Notes: generated from the sequence alone by a model not told the origin. A stretch of 64,000 bases of DNA from Amanita rubescens (GCA_015039365.1 WION01000057.1:1-64000); one strand, 5' to 3'. Positions 10,799-23,100 are shown, numbered from the stretch's first letter. Numbers and translations are program-made.

Positions 10799-13096
10799 AT
10801 GACGACGCCATTTGAGAAATATTTGCAAGACGCTGACTATCCACCATACGAAATGGCTCCTCTAGATGCCTTTGATGCCAGAGTACAATTCCAACTCCCC
10901 CAATTCATGTACACTGGTCCTCCCCCCCTCGCACACGGTGGTGGAGCAGAGGTTCTTCCTCTCGGCACGTTCAATCACACCGACAGCCTGGCCGCGTCAT
11001 GGTTTGCGAACAACAACGGCTTCTCGCCCGATGAGGCGTGGGTATCGCTTTCTATATCCCTAGTAGGTTCGCGAGAGAGAATTGATTCGCCTGACAGATA
11101 CATCTCTTCCTCTCTTCGATCGTATTACGCACCCCCCGCCGAGTCGTACATTTTGGATCATCAACAACACCCAAGTCATTGCCAGGAATCATTGTATGAT
11201 CTGACGTTGCAGCAGCAGCAGCAGCATTTGGCGCCAATGCCAATACTAGCGCCACCGCCGCAAACGACAGCGCATGATGGTGCTAACGTTTACTTGGAGG
11301 AGGAGCCTGATAGTAGAGATCAGCACCCACTAGTACCCGCACCATCCCCACACGGCCTAGTCGTTTACTCTGCCACGGGTTTTGATGTTCTCTCCATTCT
11401 AGCTCGCGTTGCCACACGCCCCCATCCGCGGGTTATACTCGGCCCAGTCGACCTTACCTGTTCCTTTGTTGTCGTCGACGTACGGAGACACGACCACCCG
11501 ATCGTTTATTGCTCTCCGAGTTTTTGCAGGTTGACGGGCTATACCGAGCCGGAAGTGCTCGGGCGCAACTGCCGCTTCTTGCAAAGCCCAGATGGGCAAA
11601 TGCAAAGAGGCGAGCCGCGACGGTTTACGTCTCACGAGGCTGTTGCTCATTTGAAGAAGCACCTAGTGGCAGACAAGGAGTGCCAAACAAGAATTATTAA
11701 TTATCGAAAAGGCGGCAGTGCGTTCATTAACCTTGTTACGGTTATACCTATCGGCGGAGGTGTTTCTGGTTTGCCGCACGAGGAAAACGAGGTGGTGTAT
11801 CATGTTGGATTTCAGGTGGATTTGACGGAACAGCCGCAGCGGTTGTTGCATTATAGTCCGCCTACTCCGTACGGGGGAGGAGGAGGACACGGTAGCCTAC
11901 TTCTCGGCGGATCGGCGACGGGAGGAGCAAAAAAGGCGCAAATTGCCCAGCCTTTCATATCCAAGACGCTAAAAAAGATGCTAGCCGATTCCGAGTTTGT
12001 GCGTTCTATTCCCATTACGAGTTCGACGACCGTGCCTCTGCCTGCTTCTACGTCTTCTGCGGGTGTTGCTGGTGCTGCTGGTGCTGGAGACAAGGGTGAT
12101 GGGGTAGAGTCTAATCAGTGGCTCAACCTCATGCTTCTCGAGACGTGTTCAGACTTTGTGCACGTTGTTTCGCTCAAAGGCAGTTTTTTGTATGTGGCTC
12201 CGAGCGTGAGGAGGGTGTTGGGGTACGAGCCGGAGGAGATGGTAGGTGGGAGTTTAGCGGATTTGGCACATCCAGAGGATGTGGTTCCGCTTATGAGGGA
12301 GTTGAAGGAGAGTAGCTCGACGGGTGGGTCGTCGTCGTCGTTGATGATGCCAGAGTGCGGACAACAGCAACAGCAGCAGCATCAACTATCACCATCGGCG
12401 AGTTCAACGCCATTGTCGATCTCTCCGCGGACGGTGGATCTCCTTTTCAGAGCACGTACCAAGGCGGGGGTGTACGTGTGGGTAGAATGCCGGGGTCGGC
12501 TGTTCGTTGAGCCTGGAAAAGGGCGGAAAGCGATTATATTGAGCGGGCGAGCGCGGGAGATGCCGCAATTGAGGTGTGCGATGGTGCATCGGGGAGAGCG
12601 AGAGTTTTGGTGTATGGTGGTTGGAGGAGTGTTTGTTGTTGTTGGGTCGCGGGTGAAGGAAGTACTTGGGTGGAATGCGGGAGAATTGGTTGGGAGGGCT
12701 ATTGGGAGTGTGGTGTGTGGCGGAGTAGGTGAGGAGGGAGTGGAGGGAGGAGTGGTGAGGAGGTTGAGGAGGGCAGATGGAGCGGTTGTGGAAGGGAGGG
12801 TGGTATTGTATCGCGGGAAGCGGGAAGCGGGTGCGGTGCTCGATGCGTGTCCGGGCATCGCTCGTTGGCCGGTGATCTGTCAGATCAAGCTCGACGATTC
12901 GCTCCGCATCGGTGAGACGGACGTGTTTGAAGAACTCGAGACGAGCAGGGGGTCTAGTTGGCAATATGAATTGCAGCAGTTGAGGTTTGCGAATCAGAGG
13001 ATGGAGGACGAGGTTTGTCTGTTGGAAGCTCAGGTGCAAGCTGCGGCTGCTGGAGGACCACGGGGTGTTAAACGATCTTGGGGAAACATGGACTGA
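10799..13096 (+). CDS. White-collar-1 type blue-light photoreceptor, LOV and PAS domains
   Basis: This is a flavin-binding blue-light receptor and transcription regulator that acts with a WC-2 partner. The ATG at 10799 (MTTPFEKYLQDAD) gives 765 residues in a single open frame. The LOV domain spans roughly residues 220-360 and has the photoactive-cysteine motif GRNCRFLQ with Cys near 258, preceded by FCRLTGYTEPEVL. A second PAS domain starts near residue 441 (SDFVHVVSLKGSFLYVAPS) and a third near 600 (FWCMVVGGVFVVVGSR). A short coiled coil follows near 720-750, then a basic tail. No GATA zinc finger is present, as known for basidiomycete WC-1 proteins, where WC-2 supplies DNA binding. Gln-, Ser- and Gly-rich linkers are abundant. 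The gene ends only 50 bp from the convergent kinase gene. Confidence 0.92.
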   Translation: MTTPFEKYLQDADYPPYEMAPLDAFDARVQFQLPQFMYTGPPPLAHGGGAEVLPLGTFNHTDSLAASWFANNNGFSPDEAWVSLSISLVGSRERIDSPDRYISSSLRSYYAPPAESYILDHQQHPSHCQESLYDLTLQQQQQHLAPMPILAPPPQTTAHDGANVYLEEEPDSRDQHPLVPAPSPHGLVVYSATGFDVLSILARVATRPHPRVILGPVDLTCSFVVVDVRRHDHPIVYCSPSFCRLTGYTEPEVLGRNCRFLQSPDGQMQRGEPRRFTSHEAVAHLKKHLVADKECQTRIINYRKGGSAFINLVTVIPIGGGVSGLPHEENEVVYHVGFQVDLTEQPQRLLHYSPPTPYGGGGGHGSLLLGGSATGGAKKAQIAQPFISKTLKKMLADSEFVRSIPITSSTTVPLPASTSSAGVAGAAGAGDKGDGVESNQWLNLMLLETCSDFVHVVSLKGSFLYVAPSVRRVLGYEPEEMVGGSLADLAHPEDVVPLMRELKESSSTGGSSSSLMMPECGQQQQQQHQLSPSASSTPLSISPRTVDLLFRARTKAGVYVWVECRGRLFVEPGKGRKAIILSGRAREMPQLRCAMVHRGEREFWCMVVGGVFVVVGSRVKEVLGWNAGELVGRAIGSVVCGGVGEEGVEGGVVRRLRRADGAVVEGRVVLYRGKREAGAVLDACPGIARWPVICQIKLDDSLRIGETDVFEELETSRGSSWQYELQQLRFANQRMEDEVCLLEAQVQAAAAGGPRGVKRSWGNMD

Positions 13097-13146
13097 TGAT
13101 TTTACAGTAAAGTACTACATATATATATTACTTGTGGAATGGAATA

Positions 13147-14636
13147 CTATGGAAGTGGTTCTCTGCTCGAGGAAAGTCTATTGAGATGGATGTAAACGTC
13201 CGTCCCGAAACCGTCCATCGAAATCAACTTAAGATCTCCGCCAAAGTAACGAGCGTAAAGTCTCGATAGAGGAAGACCGTACCCAAAGCCGGCCATGGGT
13301 GCCTTGAAATCGCTCGCGTAATCTTGGTCAACCTGAAGGTTGTTCATGGTGGTGTACATGTACGTCCAAATGAGGGGGATGGCGCTCCGCGGGATGCCAC
13401 CGCCCTCATCTGAAATCTTGATCGTGATGTCTTCCTTGCCTTCGACGACGACGACTTTGATCGGCGGGAAATGTTCTTCGCTCTCCACGCCGTGTCTCTC
13501 GACGACGGCTCTGAGCGAGTTCTTGAGCAGTTCGAAAACGATGTGGGACAAGTGTCCTGGAACGTATGCAAAGGTGAGGTTGCGAGGGCATATGAGTTGA
13601 ACTGGAGGTCCCTTGAACATCGCATAGTGCTCTTCGCATACGAACCTGGCGTTTTCGATCGATTCTTGGACAATGTCATGGACGTTTGCTTGGGTGCAGA
13701 TGATGCCTACGTAGTCGTCGTGGCATTGGTGGGTGTTGAGCGCGACGTGTTGGCCGATGAGGAAGCGGATGCCTATGCGGGACATGTAGAATCTATCTAG
13801 CCATGCTTGGATATCGAGGTCGATGTTCTGCGCGCCCATGAGGCGTTTCCATTCGAGTACGCCTTGGGCGACAGTTGTGACGGTTGGGTCGTGACGGGTC
13901 TTGACCAAATGCAAGAGTTTGGTAAATCGGGAATTAAAGTCGTATACTTCCGGAGGGTAAGTGGAAAGGTCTGTACGGGAATAGTATCGTCGTTCCATGG
14001 GCACGCGAAGACGAAGTTTGGATGAAGAAGGGTGAGAAAAGGTGTAAGCTGCGGAAGATGCTGATGCTGATGATTGTGATGATGATTTCTGTTGACGTGC
14101 ACGGAGTTGGGACTGGAAGTGGTGCGGATAGGGGTACGGAGAGTCATCTTCGTCGGTGGATGGGTTAGGGGTAGATTCTGGGAGCGTGGTATCGTCCTGG
14201 CGTTGGGAGAGAATTGCCTGACGGACGTGATCAGGCAGGACGACTGGGGGGAAGTTGATAAGTTCCTGAGAGAGAGTTGTTCATGAGTGAAGAACAAGGA
14301 TAGAGAAAAGACGGACCTCAAAAGATTGGGCATACCAATTCTTGACTTTCTTAATGGAAGGCATTTCGCTGAGATTGTGGGGCAGTTCATCGAGTTCTTT
14401 AACTCTGTGTGCAAGCCTGACTGGTAGTTCTTCTGCTAGATGTGTTAATACAGGAGCAGGAGAGAGTATGACGAGACCAGACCTGCAAGGAATTGCGAAG
14501 CTCTCAACAAGGTGCCCTGACTTGGGTTCTGTCCAAAGAGGACCATCTGCTGGAGAGAGACTCCAGTTTGTGGAAATGAGGCAAAGTAATGAATCTTGTC
14601 CCAAAGGGCAGATTTGATACGGAATGAGGCGGACAT
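13147..14636 (-). CDS. Mitochondrial pyruvate (or branched-chain) dehydrogenase kinase
   Basis: This mitochondrial GHKL-fold Ser kinase phosphorylates and inactivates the E1-alpha subunit of the pyruvate dehydrogenase complex, or of the branched-chain complex. Three exons (14636-14483, 14435-14317, 14265-13147) join in phase to 463 residues. The N-terminal domain contains SALWDKIHYFA and SIKKVKNWYAQSFE. The ATP-binding domain shows the N box ELLKNSLRAVVERH, G1 as DEGGGIP and G2 as GFGYGLPLSRLYARYFGGD, and the end reads GTDVYIHLNRL. A Ser/His-rich insert near residues 110-160 separates the two halves, as in other fungal homologues. PDK and BCKDK cannot be separated by eye. Convergent with the WC-1 gene. 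Confidence 0.92.
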
Positions 14637-15794
14637 TGCAAGTAGTGAATGCAAGACAGCATACGGGTGTCGGAAGAGTACCGGACAATCGTTATTCCCA
14701 CGATGCACACGACCACGATAATCACAGTGTTGCCCCGCACTCTACCGCACTACATATACACAAACAACGGCGTCTTACAGCACCGGTATCGTCAGGCCCG
14801 AAACTCCATAGCCATCTGATTCCTGTCAACGTTGTCCACTCTGCTTCCGGATCAATCTTCCGATTCCAGCGCTTCCCTACCGTTCCTAGCGGGAGCAACT
14901 CCCGACGTAGGCGCTGTCAGGTACGAGTCGCGGATACCCTCGCCAGGCTATACAGCTACTTTTTGCTCGACACGATCGTGGGTTTTACGCCCTTGCCCAA
15001 CGCAATGCGCATGTAGCCACCACCGTTAGCTTTGGGAGCGGTAAACCGTCAAGGGCATGTGATTCTGACATTACTTATAACTCTCTGCACGTGAAACTGC
15101 TCCGCAGACGACACTATACCGGTCTCAACCTACACGGACTTTGCATCTGGAAGGGACGCCTTGCTTCGCTTATCGAATGTCGATCAGGGCTTGAATCAAT
15201 GCTTAACATTGCAGTGTGAAGAACGCGTAGCTCGGCTATTTCATCAAGTTGTTTACGCCGGACGCGGATGTTTCTCTTCTAATGCGACTTTGAAAAAACG
15301 TCTTTTGTACCCTGCTCCAGATTCAATGACACTCCGCATACAATAGAAAAAGTACTCTGGAGTCTGCATCAGTTGGTTCTGATGTTACTACAAGTGACAT
15401 CACGATATCAATGATGTCATGAACTGTTTGCGCTGCTTTCTTGTTAACGTTATAGCAAGCCTCGAGGCAGTCACGCGCCTTGAAGGGATGGATGGACGTG
15501 TTGGTCGACAAGATGTCCCGATATTGTGATCTAGACCAGAAGCTGACGTTTTATACTACCATTCGGGGTAGATTTCGGTATCTTGTGTCATGCTATTATT
15601 CTCTGGCGCCGTGTTCGCGAAGCCTTATCCGATGCAGCTATCAAACTACATTCAGCACCTTCTACTTGACAGTGCCACCTTGTCACTAACGTATTGTTGA
15701 GCGGACAATGAAGCGACGAGGTACGATGACCAGACATTGAATACAACTAACCGTTATATTCTAAACTAAAAATATCGTAGATGAAATAATAATG
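14637..15794. other. Intergenic region, no gene recognised
   Basis: Holds the upstream region of the minus-strand kinase gene (to about 14.9 kb) and then mixed sequence with only short, unconvincing ORFs on both strands. I see no repeat structure. Confidence 0.4.
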
Positions 15795-17452
15795 TTAAGT
15801 ACAAATCCAGGAGTTTAGATCATGTAAGTAACCATGCCGAAGACGTCGTTTGGGTCTGAATTGATCTAAAGTTAGCACTGCACCTTTCCATTTTTGGATG
15901 GCTAACTTACCTAGTGGTAGCCCAGCCTGCCTAATAGGAGTTCCGATATCGAGCTTTTGAATCTGTTCCAACTGACCAACCCCATTTATATTGAAGACTT
16001 CAAGGGCGGAGTTGTTACCTGCTAGGAGGTACATTCGTCTGGAAGTCAAGTCAGTCTTCGAGGTCACCGCTTGGGTTACGCCAACAGCTTACTCCTGTCC
16101 GAGAACGTGGTTGATCTCAAAGTGAAGGGGACCATCGTATTCGTCCAGAAGATGAGACTTTGCCGCAATATAAACGTTAGCAAAGGTTATCAAAGAAGAC
16201 GCATGATTGGCATACTTTGACAAGCGTCCCCTTCAAATTTTCGTCAACATTTATTTCGTATATCATCGAAGTACCGAAATCGGTGAGATAAAAGTTTTTG
16301 GTGATAACGCTGTAACCGATCCAACAGGTTGCTTCTTGGCCGGGGATCAACACACTTTGTCCTTTAACCGCCGGGTCGTGAATGGCAGTTGCCAGGTCGA
16401 AGATGACATAGCCCGTGAATGAGTCTGGAACAATGAGCGCATTCATACCAGGGATCTCTGAAATTCCACAGCCCGACACACCACCGATAACGGTGTTGAA
16501 GTGTTCAGATAATGATCCATCACTGTTTATGTCCCATTCTGCCAGGTAACCTGGCGTTACTGGAGTGTTAAATTGGGCGCCCTTTACGATTACGACGAGC
16601 GCTGTGTCGTATTTTCTGAATATTACTTGACCAACTGTATTGTCTGGGCCGGAGGGGGGGGTAGTTTGTTTGAGGTTCAAATACCGTGTCGCGTTTGCCA
16701 GAGGGGTAAGACCTATCTTTGGATCAAATTGGAAGCAGCTACGAAGGTTTCAGCCATCAAGCGGTACGATCAATTATATCATGTCCTTACCTTACACCAT
16801 TGATAGTGCCCGAGTTCAGGGCGCAAACCATGTTACCAACTTCGTTTATTGCGACTGAGACGGGAAAGTCGCCCCCGCTGTATACAGGACTGCCAATCAT
16901 GACCAAATTCGTGGGGTTGGTCTGGTCGACTTGAAATGCCGTGATAGTGTTGGATCCCGCCTATTCTTTCGTAAGTTCAATTATCAGGCATTCGGAGAAG
17001 ATGCTTACTTACATTCACGGCGATTACAACGTTGTATGTCTTAGAACTAATCATCGCGCCTTGACTGAATAGAGCGTCTGGAGTTGGTCCTACACCGTGA
17101 CTACCATTTCCTCCAGTATAATATCCCTTGGCGAGAGTCTTCAAACAGCGTCAAAAGATTTACTTTGCGACATCTCGAATTACATACCAGTTTTGCATCG
17201 GACCCAATGTCTGCTGAGAAAACGTAATTGCCGCTCGGATCGTTGGACATGACTACATGAATCGTTAGGCATCTGGAGTGTCACAAGACATGAAGTGTAC
17301 TTACAGTACGCAGCACCAATGCTGGCAGTGGGGGCGTCAGAGAACGTGACGCTGTTTTGCCGTGCGGCTACAGCCAGTCCAGCTACAGCTTGAAAGAGTG
17401 GAGAGAGGCAATTGGCCAAAACTATCGCTGTCTTCAAGGTGATCTTCAACAT
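15795..17452 (-). CDS. Secreted beta-propeller (lactonase-like) protein
   Basis: The start at 17452 is followed by a signal peptide (LKTAIVLANCLSPLFQAVAG). Several exons then encode blades such as GNYVFSADIGSDAKL, YNVVIAVNAGSNTITAFQVD, GGDFPVSVAINEVGNMVCALN, ALVVIVKGAQFNTPVTPGYL, GMNALIVPDSFTGYVIFDL and MYLLAGNNSALEVFNINGVG. This is the layout of the extracellular seven-bladed proteins often annotated as 3-carboxymuconate cyclase-like or 6-phosphogluconolactonase-like in Agaricomycetes; the true substrate is unknown. The last intron (after LPLG) is clear, but its exact phase gives two possible short C-terminal ends, stopping at 15795 or about 15823. No disruption seen elsewhere. Confidence 0.72.
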
Positions 17453-19550
17453 GTTTTGCCGTTACCCTAACTAAACAGCACTCGCGACGCACGAAGTTTT
17501 ATACCTTGGTGGAACTTGACTCTGCGCTATATTTTATCGTCATTTTCTCATTGCGACACAACATCAGAACGACAAGAAGTTTGTAACCGAGGTGATTCCT
17601 TTTTTCACGAATGGTGTGCTAAAGGATAATGACCTGCTGAGGCATGAAAACTTATTCCGAAGATATGGATAGGGACTCAACTGGAGAATCATCAAATTCA
17701 GTCTTCAGCTGATCAAACGATGACGACCTGGCAGCAAGTAAGTTTGTGCAAGTCGGTCAATTCTATTGCCCTTCATGCCGGGCCCCGTGTTAATGGCGAC
17801 TTGTGATATCATTTGCATGGAAATAATCGCTCGAGCCTGTCAGGTTCCTTTTATTGTCCCACTGTCTCACGAGATCATCAACCAGCGGCGTCAATCCTGT
17901 AGATCTGTCACTGCACTCTGCCAACAAATATTATTAATCCTGACAGCTTACCACGCTCTTCGATTCACTTGGAAGGCTAGAACGTGAAGGAATTGTACTT
18001 GAGTGCTCTGGACAACATTGGCAGACAGTGTGACGCACTGGCGCTACTGACATGACAGACATGACGGAGCTGATCAATCAAAATGGCGAAAGGCTATATT
18101 AAGAGTAGATATCTATTTAGCAATCTCCCAAGTCCATCTGTCCCATCATGTATTTTTTGCAGGTTCTCGGCACCGAGTACATACAATTACTCAGAGCAGG
18201 CTCTACTCTTCGGGTTCCTCCGTCATACCCGTCGTAAACATGACGCAGCCTTCGCTCCCTCACTTACGAACGTAGAGTCCGTTACGCTCCTGAACTGAAT
18301 TGAATACTTGGGCTGCAATAGCCCTTACGCTTCCGCGAGATGTGAAAAGCCGGGTGTAGAGAGTTTTGAACGGGCGAGTGGTGTTCGTCTACAGACATCC
18401 TGAACGATTGGGCGGCCCAAGGCCTTCCAATCGCCAATTCCCCCCCTCCCAGCCTGGCGAGCCGAAGCTACAAACCTATCCGTACCAATCCTCCAAATTA
18501 CGGTACTGTCGAAGTACCGCGAGTCGCGAGCTGCAAGTGAAAACCCTCACGATGCCATCGAGGTCATCGATCAGGCCGATCTGAAAAAAAAGGAAGGCCC
18601 TCCAAGGTCCCCCGGGAGTAGGATAAGAGCACGAGCCGCGAGAGAGGCTCGATGAAGGACGATGTCGATTAATGAGGAGGTGTTCGGTAGAATAATAAAA
18701 TTCCCACGGGGGGATGGTGGTGGTAAGAGAACGAATGAACGCGCACGCCCTTTCCGCTTCGTCTTGACTACCAGGTATTGGAGCTCTCATGAACTCGGCC
18801 AAGTACTAGTGATGTTCCAAGAGTTTTGAATTGGCGGCTTTCTGGCGGCGCCGTCGTTTGCGGATATCCGCATCTTACTCGTTGACGCTGATGAGATGCC
18901 ACTTCCCCATTCCGCCTCGCGTCACCTCTGACGGTCAAGAGTAACAGAGAGCTAGCGAACCAATCATGTTGTCTCCGTTACCATCCGGATCCCAAGTCAA
19001 ACGGTCCCCTGAGTCCCGAGGCATCTGCTCTGAGGTTTACAACCATTTCAGCGTCATGATAACTGCGAGCTGAACCAAATAATTAATCAATAATACGACC
19101 CAATTGACCGACTTACAGTTACACTGGTAGTTGGACAATTACATCACGCGTCACTACAGCCATGTATGCATGCCTGTGGTTGCTGCATTAATGGATATTT
19201 GGAATTGTACACAAGATGCAGGAATGAGTTAATGAAGGATTTGAAGTCTGATTATGGGAAATCTACGTATATGACATCGGACATTTCCATAAAAAAGATG
19301 GAGGATATGGCTAATTCACAGGAATCTGTTGCAGCCAGAGGTTACTAGGGCTTGGATCATTTACGCTAGTGTTACCACACTACTTTTCGTGTCGACTCAA
19401 CTAACAGGAAGACAACACATCTACTCAATGGTGCAACGTGTATACATGTCTATAATCAAACAACTTAGGGTATTATCACGAAAGCAACCGATAGCCTAGT
19501 AGTAGCGTAGCATGACAGATGAAATGGCGTCAACCTTAGACGTTGTTGCG
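17453..19550. other. Intergenic region, no supported gene
   Basis: About 2.1 kb with only short ORFs. One minus-strand ORF at 18476-18802 (108 codons) is the longest, but shows no motif I recognise, so it is not called. No tandem repeat or mobile-element ends were seen. Confidence 0.35.
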
Positions 19551-19919
19551 TTATGCTCCGTTCTGCCGATCCAAAAGATCTTTCCCATTGACTCTATCCT
19601 TAATAAGCTTCGCCATTGTTGGCCCGTGCACACGTATATAATCCTCTTGAAATCCGCGAGGATACGCCACCGGTGGTTCTTGTTGGGGGAGTGAAAAGTA
19701 GCTGTAAAAGATCGGTGAGCCAGCGAAAAGCATATATCAATTGACTCACGTTTCGCTCCAAACGCCATAGTGCTGGCATAAAGACGAGGTGGCTGAGACC
19801 GTTCCCATGTACGCCGACAATGAACTATCAGCTCTCGTTGCTTAACTAAAAGAGCAACGAACGGGACTCACCGTCGTCCTGGCCGCAATTTGTATCTGCT
19901 CATCCTTGCTTAGAGCCAT
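19551..19919 (-). CDS. Possible small conserved protein, about 75-100 residues
   Basis: A minus-strand candidate with start MALSKDEQIQIAAR at 19919 and a last exon encoding PVAYPRGFQEDYIRVHGP and AKLIKDRVNGKDLLDRQ, ending at 19551. A GT-AG intron of about 48 nt precedes the last exon. Amino-acid composition and codon use look like coding sequence, but I cannot make all three exons phase together unambiguously, and I do not recognise the protein. Confidence 0.35.
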
Positions 19920-20009
19920 TCAGCAATGACATGCCTGATGTCACCCCGTCTTCCCCTGTATTAGCTGTCCGGGCAGAATTCCGCCTGTCAACCAGCTTCT
20001 GAAGCGCAT

Positions 20010-20546
20010 TTACGAGACTCTCGTGAGAGTCAGGCGTAAGCTTCCTTCCCCTAGATGGTTGCCTGGAGATGTACGAGATTGTGATCTTCTTCGGCTGGGC
20101 AGCAAAGCCTGAAACGCGCTGCTGCGGACTAAATCTGGCGCCACCTCCTTGTCAAGTTGAGCTTGAGGATGTTGCTCGTCCGACTGGCCATGATGACTCG
20201 TCCAGTTAACAGCGTCCGTACTCTTAACGCTGGAGAATCGCCACACGGCCTCCCGAAGGGGATCCCACCATCTGCCAGCACGGTAGTTTGTGAGCATATA
20301 CTGCCACGCTTCGGCAGCAGTACCGCAGATGACTCCTCGATGCGAAGCACTTCTATCTACGAGAAGCGCGTAAGGGAAATAAAATGCTCTCTGGATCTTG
20401 TCCGAGTCGTCGGCGGGACGCGTGGAGCGCACAAGGTCTTCCCAGGATAACTGTGATTCGACGGAAAGAGATGGAAACACGGCGCGTAAGAAGTACCCGT
20501 TGAACCCGGGCTTTGTCGTGCCAACCTTCTTCTTTGGCGTGAACAA
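20010..20546 (-). CDS. Hypothetical protein, 178 residues
   Basis: A single open frame starting MFTPKKKVGTTKPGFNGYF. It contains LSWEDLVRSTRPADDSD and EAWQYMLTNYRAGRWWDPLREAVWR and ends in an Arg/Ser-rich tail. I recognise no family and see no intron or partner gene. It could be a chance ORF or part of a larger gene. Confidence 0.3.
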   Translation of the reverse strand: MFTPKKKVGTTKPGFNGYFLRAVFPSLSVESQLSWEDLVRSTRPADDSDKIQRAFYFPYALLVDRSASHRGVICGTAAEAWQYMLTNYRAGRWWDPLREAVWRFSSVKSTDAVNWTSHHGQSDEQHPQAQLDKEVAPDLVRSSAFQALLPSRRRSQSRTSPGNHLGEGSLRLTLTRVS

Positions 20547-21625
20547 AAATGGCGCGGTGAATGGGTGGTGGTGTTAACTACTACTTTTTGTCATTGATCA
20601 TATTCTGAGAATTTTGCCTAGGAATCAGAATAGATTGGATAGTGATGCACACTGGGATGGAGGCATGCAAAAAATCAAAAGATTCCTGGAACAGCATAAG
20701 AACAACCGCCAAAGAAACGAAGTCTGCAATACACTTGAATTGCGTACAGTGTTCGTAAATGACCATTCTGCTCCAAAGGAGCAACAGCTGGCAAAGAAAG
20801 AAACCGATAATCATTAATCTTAGTAATTAAATGTTACGACAAGTAGAACTTTACCGTAACCGAAACCGCGGCCAAGTAATCTAAGAGCCTGAGCACCATG
20901 CCCACACCCACATGACCTCTGGGGTTCACCCGGTAGCGAGACCAAGATAAAGGAGGTCACGCGGGAATGGATGGAGATGGCTTTGTAAGCACCGATTGCC
21001 GAGAAATGTGGAAGAATGTGGAAGACAAGGATCGTGAATCGTGATCAACAGAAGATTCAAGCAAGACTATCAGGACAAGGTGGCCAACCAAATGCAACTT
21101 AATGACTAGCGCGATCTGGTATAACCAAGGCGGGTCCGCACAGCAGCTGACTCCAGATCCGTCGTGATCCCACGAATGCAACTGGCCGTAACTCGAAGAA
21201 GGGGAAGACAGCAAGGGAACAGTGGCCTGGGATGGTGTGGGAGCAAAGACAATAGCGGTGACTCGGACACTAGAGGTATACTCTGAACAGTTGGCGCCAG
21301 CTGTGGTAGTAGGGTAGAAGGATGCGCAGTGCAGCTGGGTCGAAGACTAAACACACGCACACATAAGTCAAACCAGCTTGATCAAAAGTGAAATTTCAAA
21401 AGTACAATTCGAAAACGTCCTGACCCTGCTCGGTGACCGTACCCGCTTATATTCAAGCTCCAACCCTGTCTTCATTTCTTGATTTTAACCAGCGTTATTC
21501 GCTACTTTCCCGCTGCGCAGTTAAGGAGATACCGAATCTGGGTTTTCCGGCATGCTTCACGTTCGAAACGCACAGCTGATCACACTGGAGAATAGTTTTA
21601 CCCCTCACCTATCCCTCGGACCCCC
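20547..21625. other. Intergenic region, no gene recognised
   Basis: Only short ORFs on both strands and no repeat structure. It ends at the first of the decayed membrane-protein copies. Confidence 0.35.
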
Positions 21626-22830
21626 ATGGTACTTTATGTCTTTCACTGGCTTCAAGTTCTAGTAGTGGTTCCCGTCAGCGTTGCTCAAATTATAACTGTT
21701 GTACCAGAATGCACGGACAGCCTATACAACTGGGTGAGCACGCGCTTTGCATCCCTGCTGGCTCAAAATCGACCGGAGTAGACATTCAACTCGATAGGTG
21801 ACAGCCCATGTCTCGTTGCCGGCATGTTAATGGCGGATTGCGTCGATCAATGTTGGATACTTTTCTGATCAATTTTAAGTCGGTAGAGCTAACCGTGGTT
21901 CGTCCAGCGTATAATATCGTCCTTCTTTCAATCCCAGGACAAGCATACACAGCTCCTGCATCCCTCACCAGCTTAAACACATCCTGCTATTGCAATACGG
22001 TCTGGTATTCCATGATCTCCGCGTGCGCTATTTGTCAGTATGGGTCCTGGCTCACGTACGTTCGATGTGTAGTGACGGATTGTGAACTTGACCGATTTAT
22101 CAGATGGCCAAATTACTCACAAAATTGCAACCAAACATATTTGATGAAGTGAGGTGAATTGTCAGCGTAATACAACACTATTAAAGGAAGTTTCTAGGTA
22201 TCCCGATCCTATCCCCGTAAATGTTAGTGTGCCAAGCTGGGCTTATCTGGATGTGACGGTGGGTGGGAATGACGATCCTATCTGCTTCCAACGAGTAACC
22301 GACAAATAAATTTAGGAAACCGATGATGCTTTTGACCCGGCTGCGGCGTATAACGCTTCCGGTGCGTCTCACGAGAATAATGCCCAGGCATCGTGATTAA
22401 TAAAATTTCTTGTATAGTTGGATCTCATTCATCTAAAACCAACGCTGGCGCGATCGCAGGCGGCGTCATCGGATGCATCTTTGGAGGGGCGTTAATCTTC
22501 GCGTTGCTGTTCCGGCTTTACAAGAAGCGCAGGGCTTCCCGGCCTGACTTTGGAACGTCTCCTCAGACGAGCGAAAACCAGATAACGGATCCGCCCCCAT
22601 CGATTGGGCTTGCAGCTGGTCTCTCACTTCTTCTGTCGACCAACGCTCCAGCTGTTCCCTTGCCTCCTCCGTGGGCCGGTACTCCAGCTATACCCTTACT
22701 TCCACTATTGACCCACTCTCCGACCCCTGTGCAGAAAATGTATGAGGATGCTCTTCCAAAATCCTATGTAAACATTCGTTGCCGTCACTTGACTTGGATA
22801 TTGATATAAACGCCGTAGGATCCCGACGGC
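21626..22830 (+). pseudogene. Decayed secreted/single-pass membrane protein, copy 1
   Basis: The start MVLYVFHWLQVLVVV is a signal peptide. It is followed by the conserved block ECTDSLYNW, then SPCLVAGMLMADC, SCYCNTVWYSMISACAICQ and VNVSVPSWAYLDVTV, and finally a membrane segment (GAIAGGVIGCIFGGALIFAL) with a basic stop-transfer and a Pro-rich cytoplasmic tail. This order (CTD block, PCLVA, CxCNTVxYSxISAC, SWAYLDVT, transmembrane) matches a common uncharacterised Agaricomycete membrane-protein family. Here an in-frame stop follows the first block and other blocks lie in different frames, so it looks broken. Related pieces follow downstream. Confidence 0.55.
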
Positions 22831-23027
22831 GATATCCCTACATCCTCTACATGCCCACAGCCCAGAAACGAGGGCCCGCGCGGGCTGCTTCCCATCACGG
22901 AACATCATTGGGGTCAAGTTGGACAATACTACGCTGATATCCCTGAGCTTTGAGTAGAATTCATGAATATATCGATGTGTCCGAATCGGTAAGATTAAAA
23001 TAATATTTCTGCTCATTTATCTAAATT

Positions 23028-23100
23028 CAGCGATGGTGATCGCGGGCAGTGTTATCGGATGCGTCTTTGCGGTATGTCCATAACAGCATTGTTTTGTACA
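23028..23100 (+). pseudogene. Orphan transmembrane fragment of the same family
   Basis: A short stretch encoding VIAGSVIGCVFAV matches the membrane segment of copy 1 (IAGGVIGCIFGG) at protein and DNA level. No matching extracellular part is attached, so it is a relic of another copy. Confidence 0.4.

Noticed and set aside
11041..11096. A 56-nt intron inside the WC-1 gene
   Set aside because: GT and AG are present and the sequence is intron-like, but removing it shifts the frame away from the LOV domain, whereas the unspliced frame stays open.
14624..15016. 130-codon plus-strand ORF upstream of the kinase gene
   Set aside because: It overlaps the kinase's first exon and promoter in antisense and shows no protein-like features.
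18476..18802. 108-codon minus-strand ORF
   Set aside because: No motif, no homologous partner and no splice context; consistent with a chance ORF.
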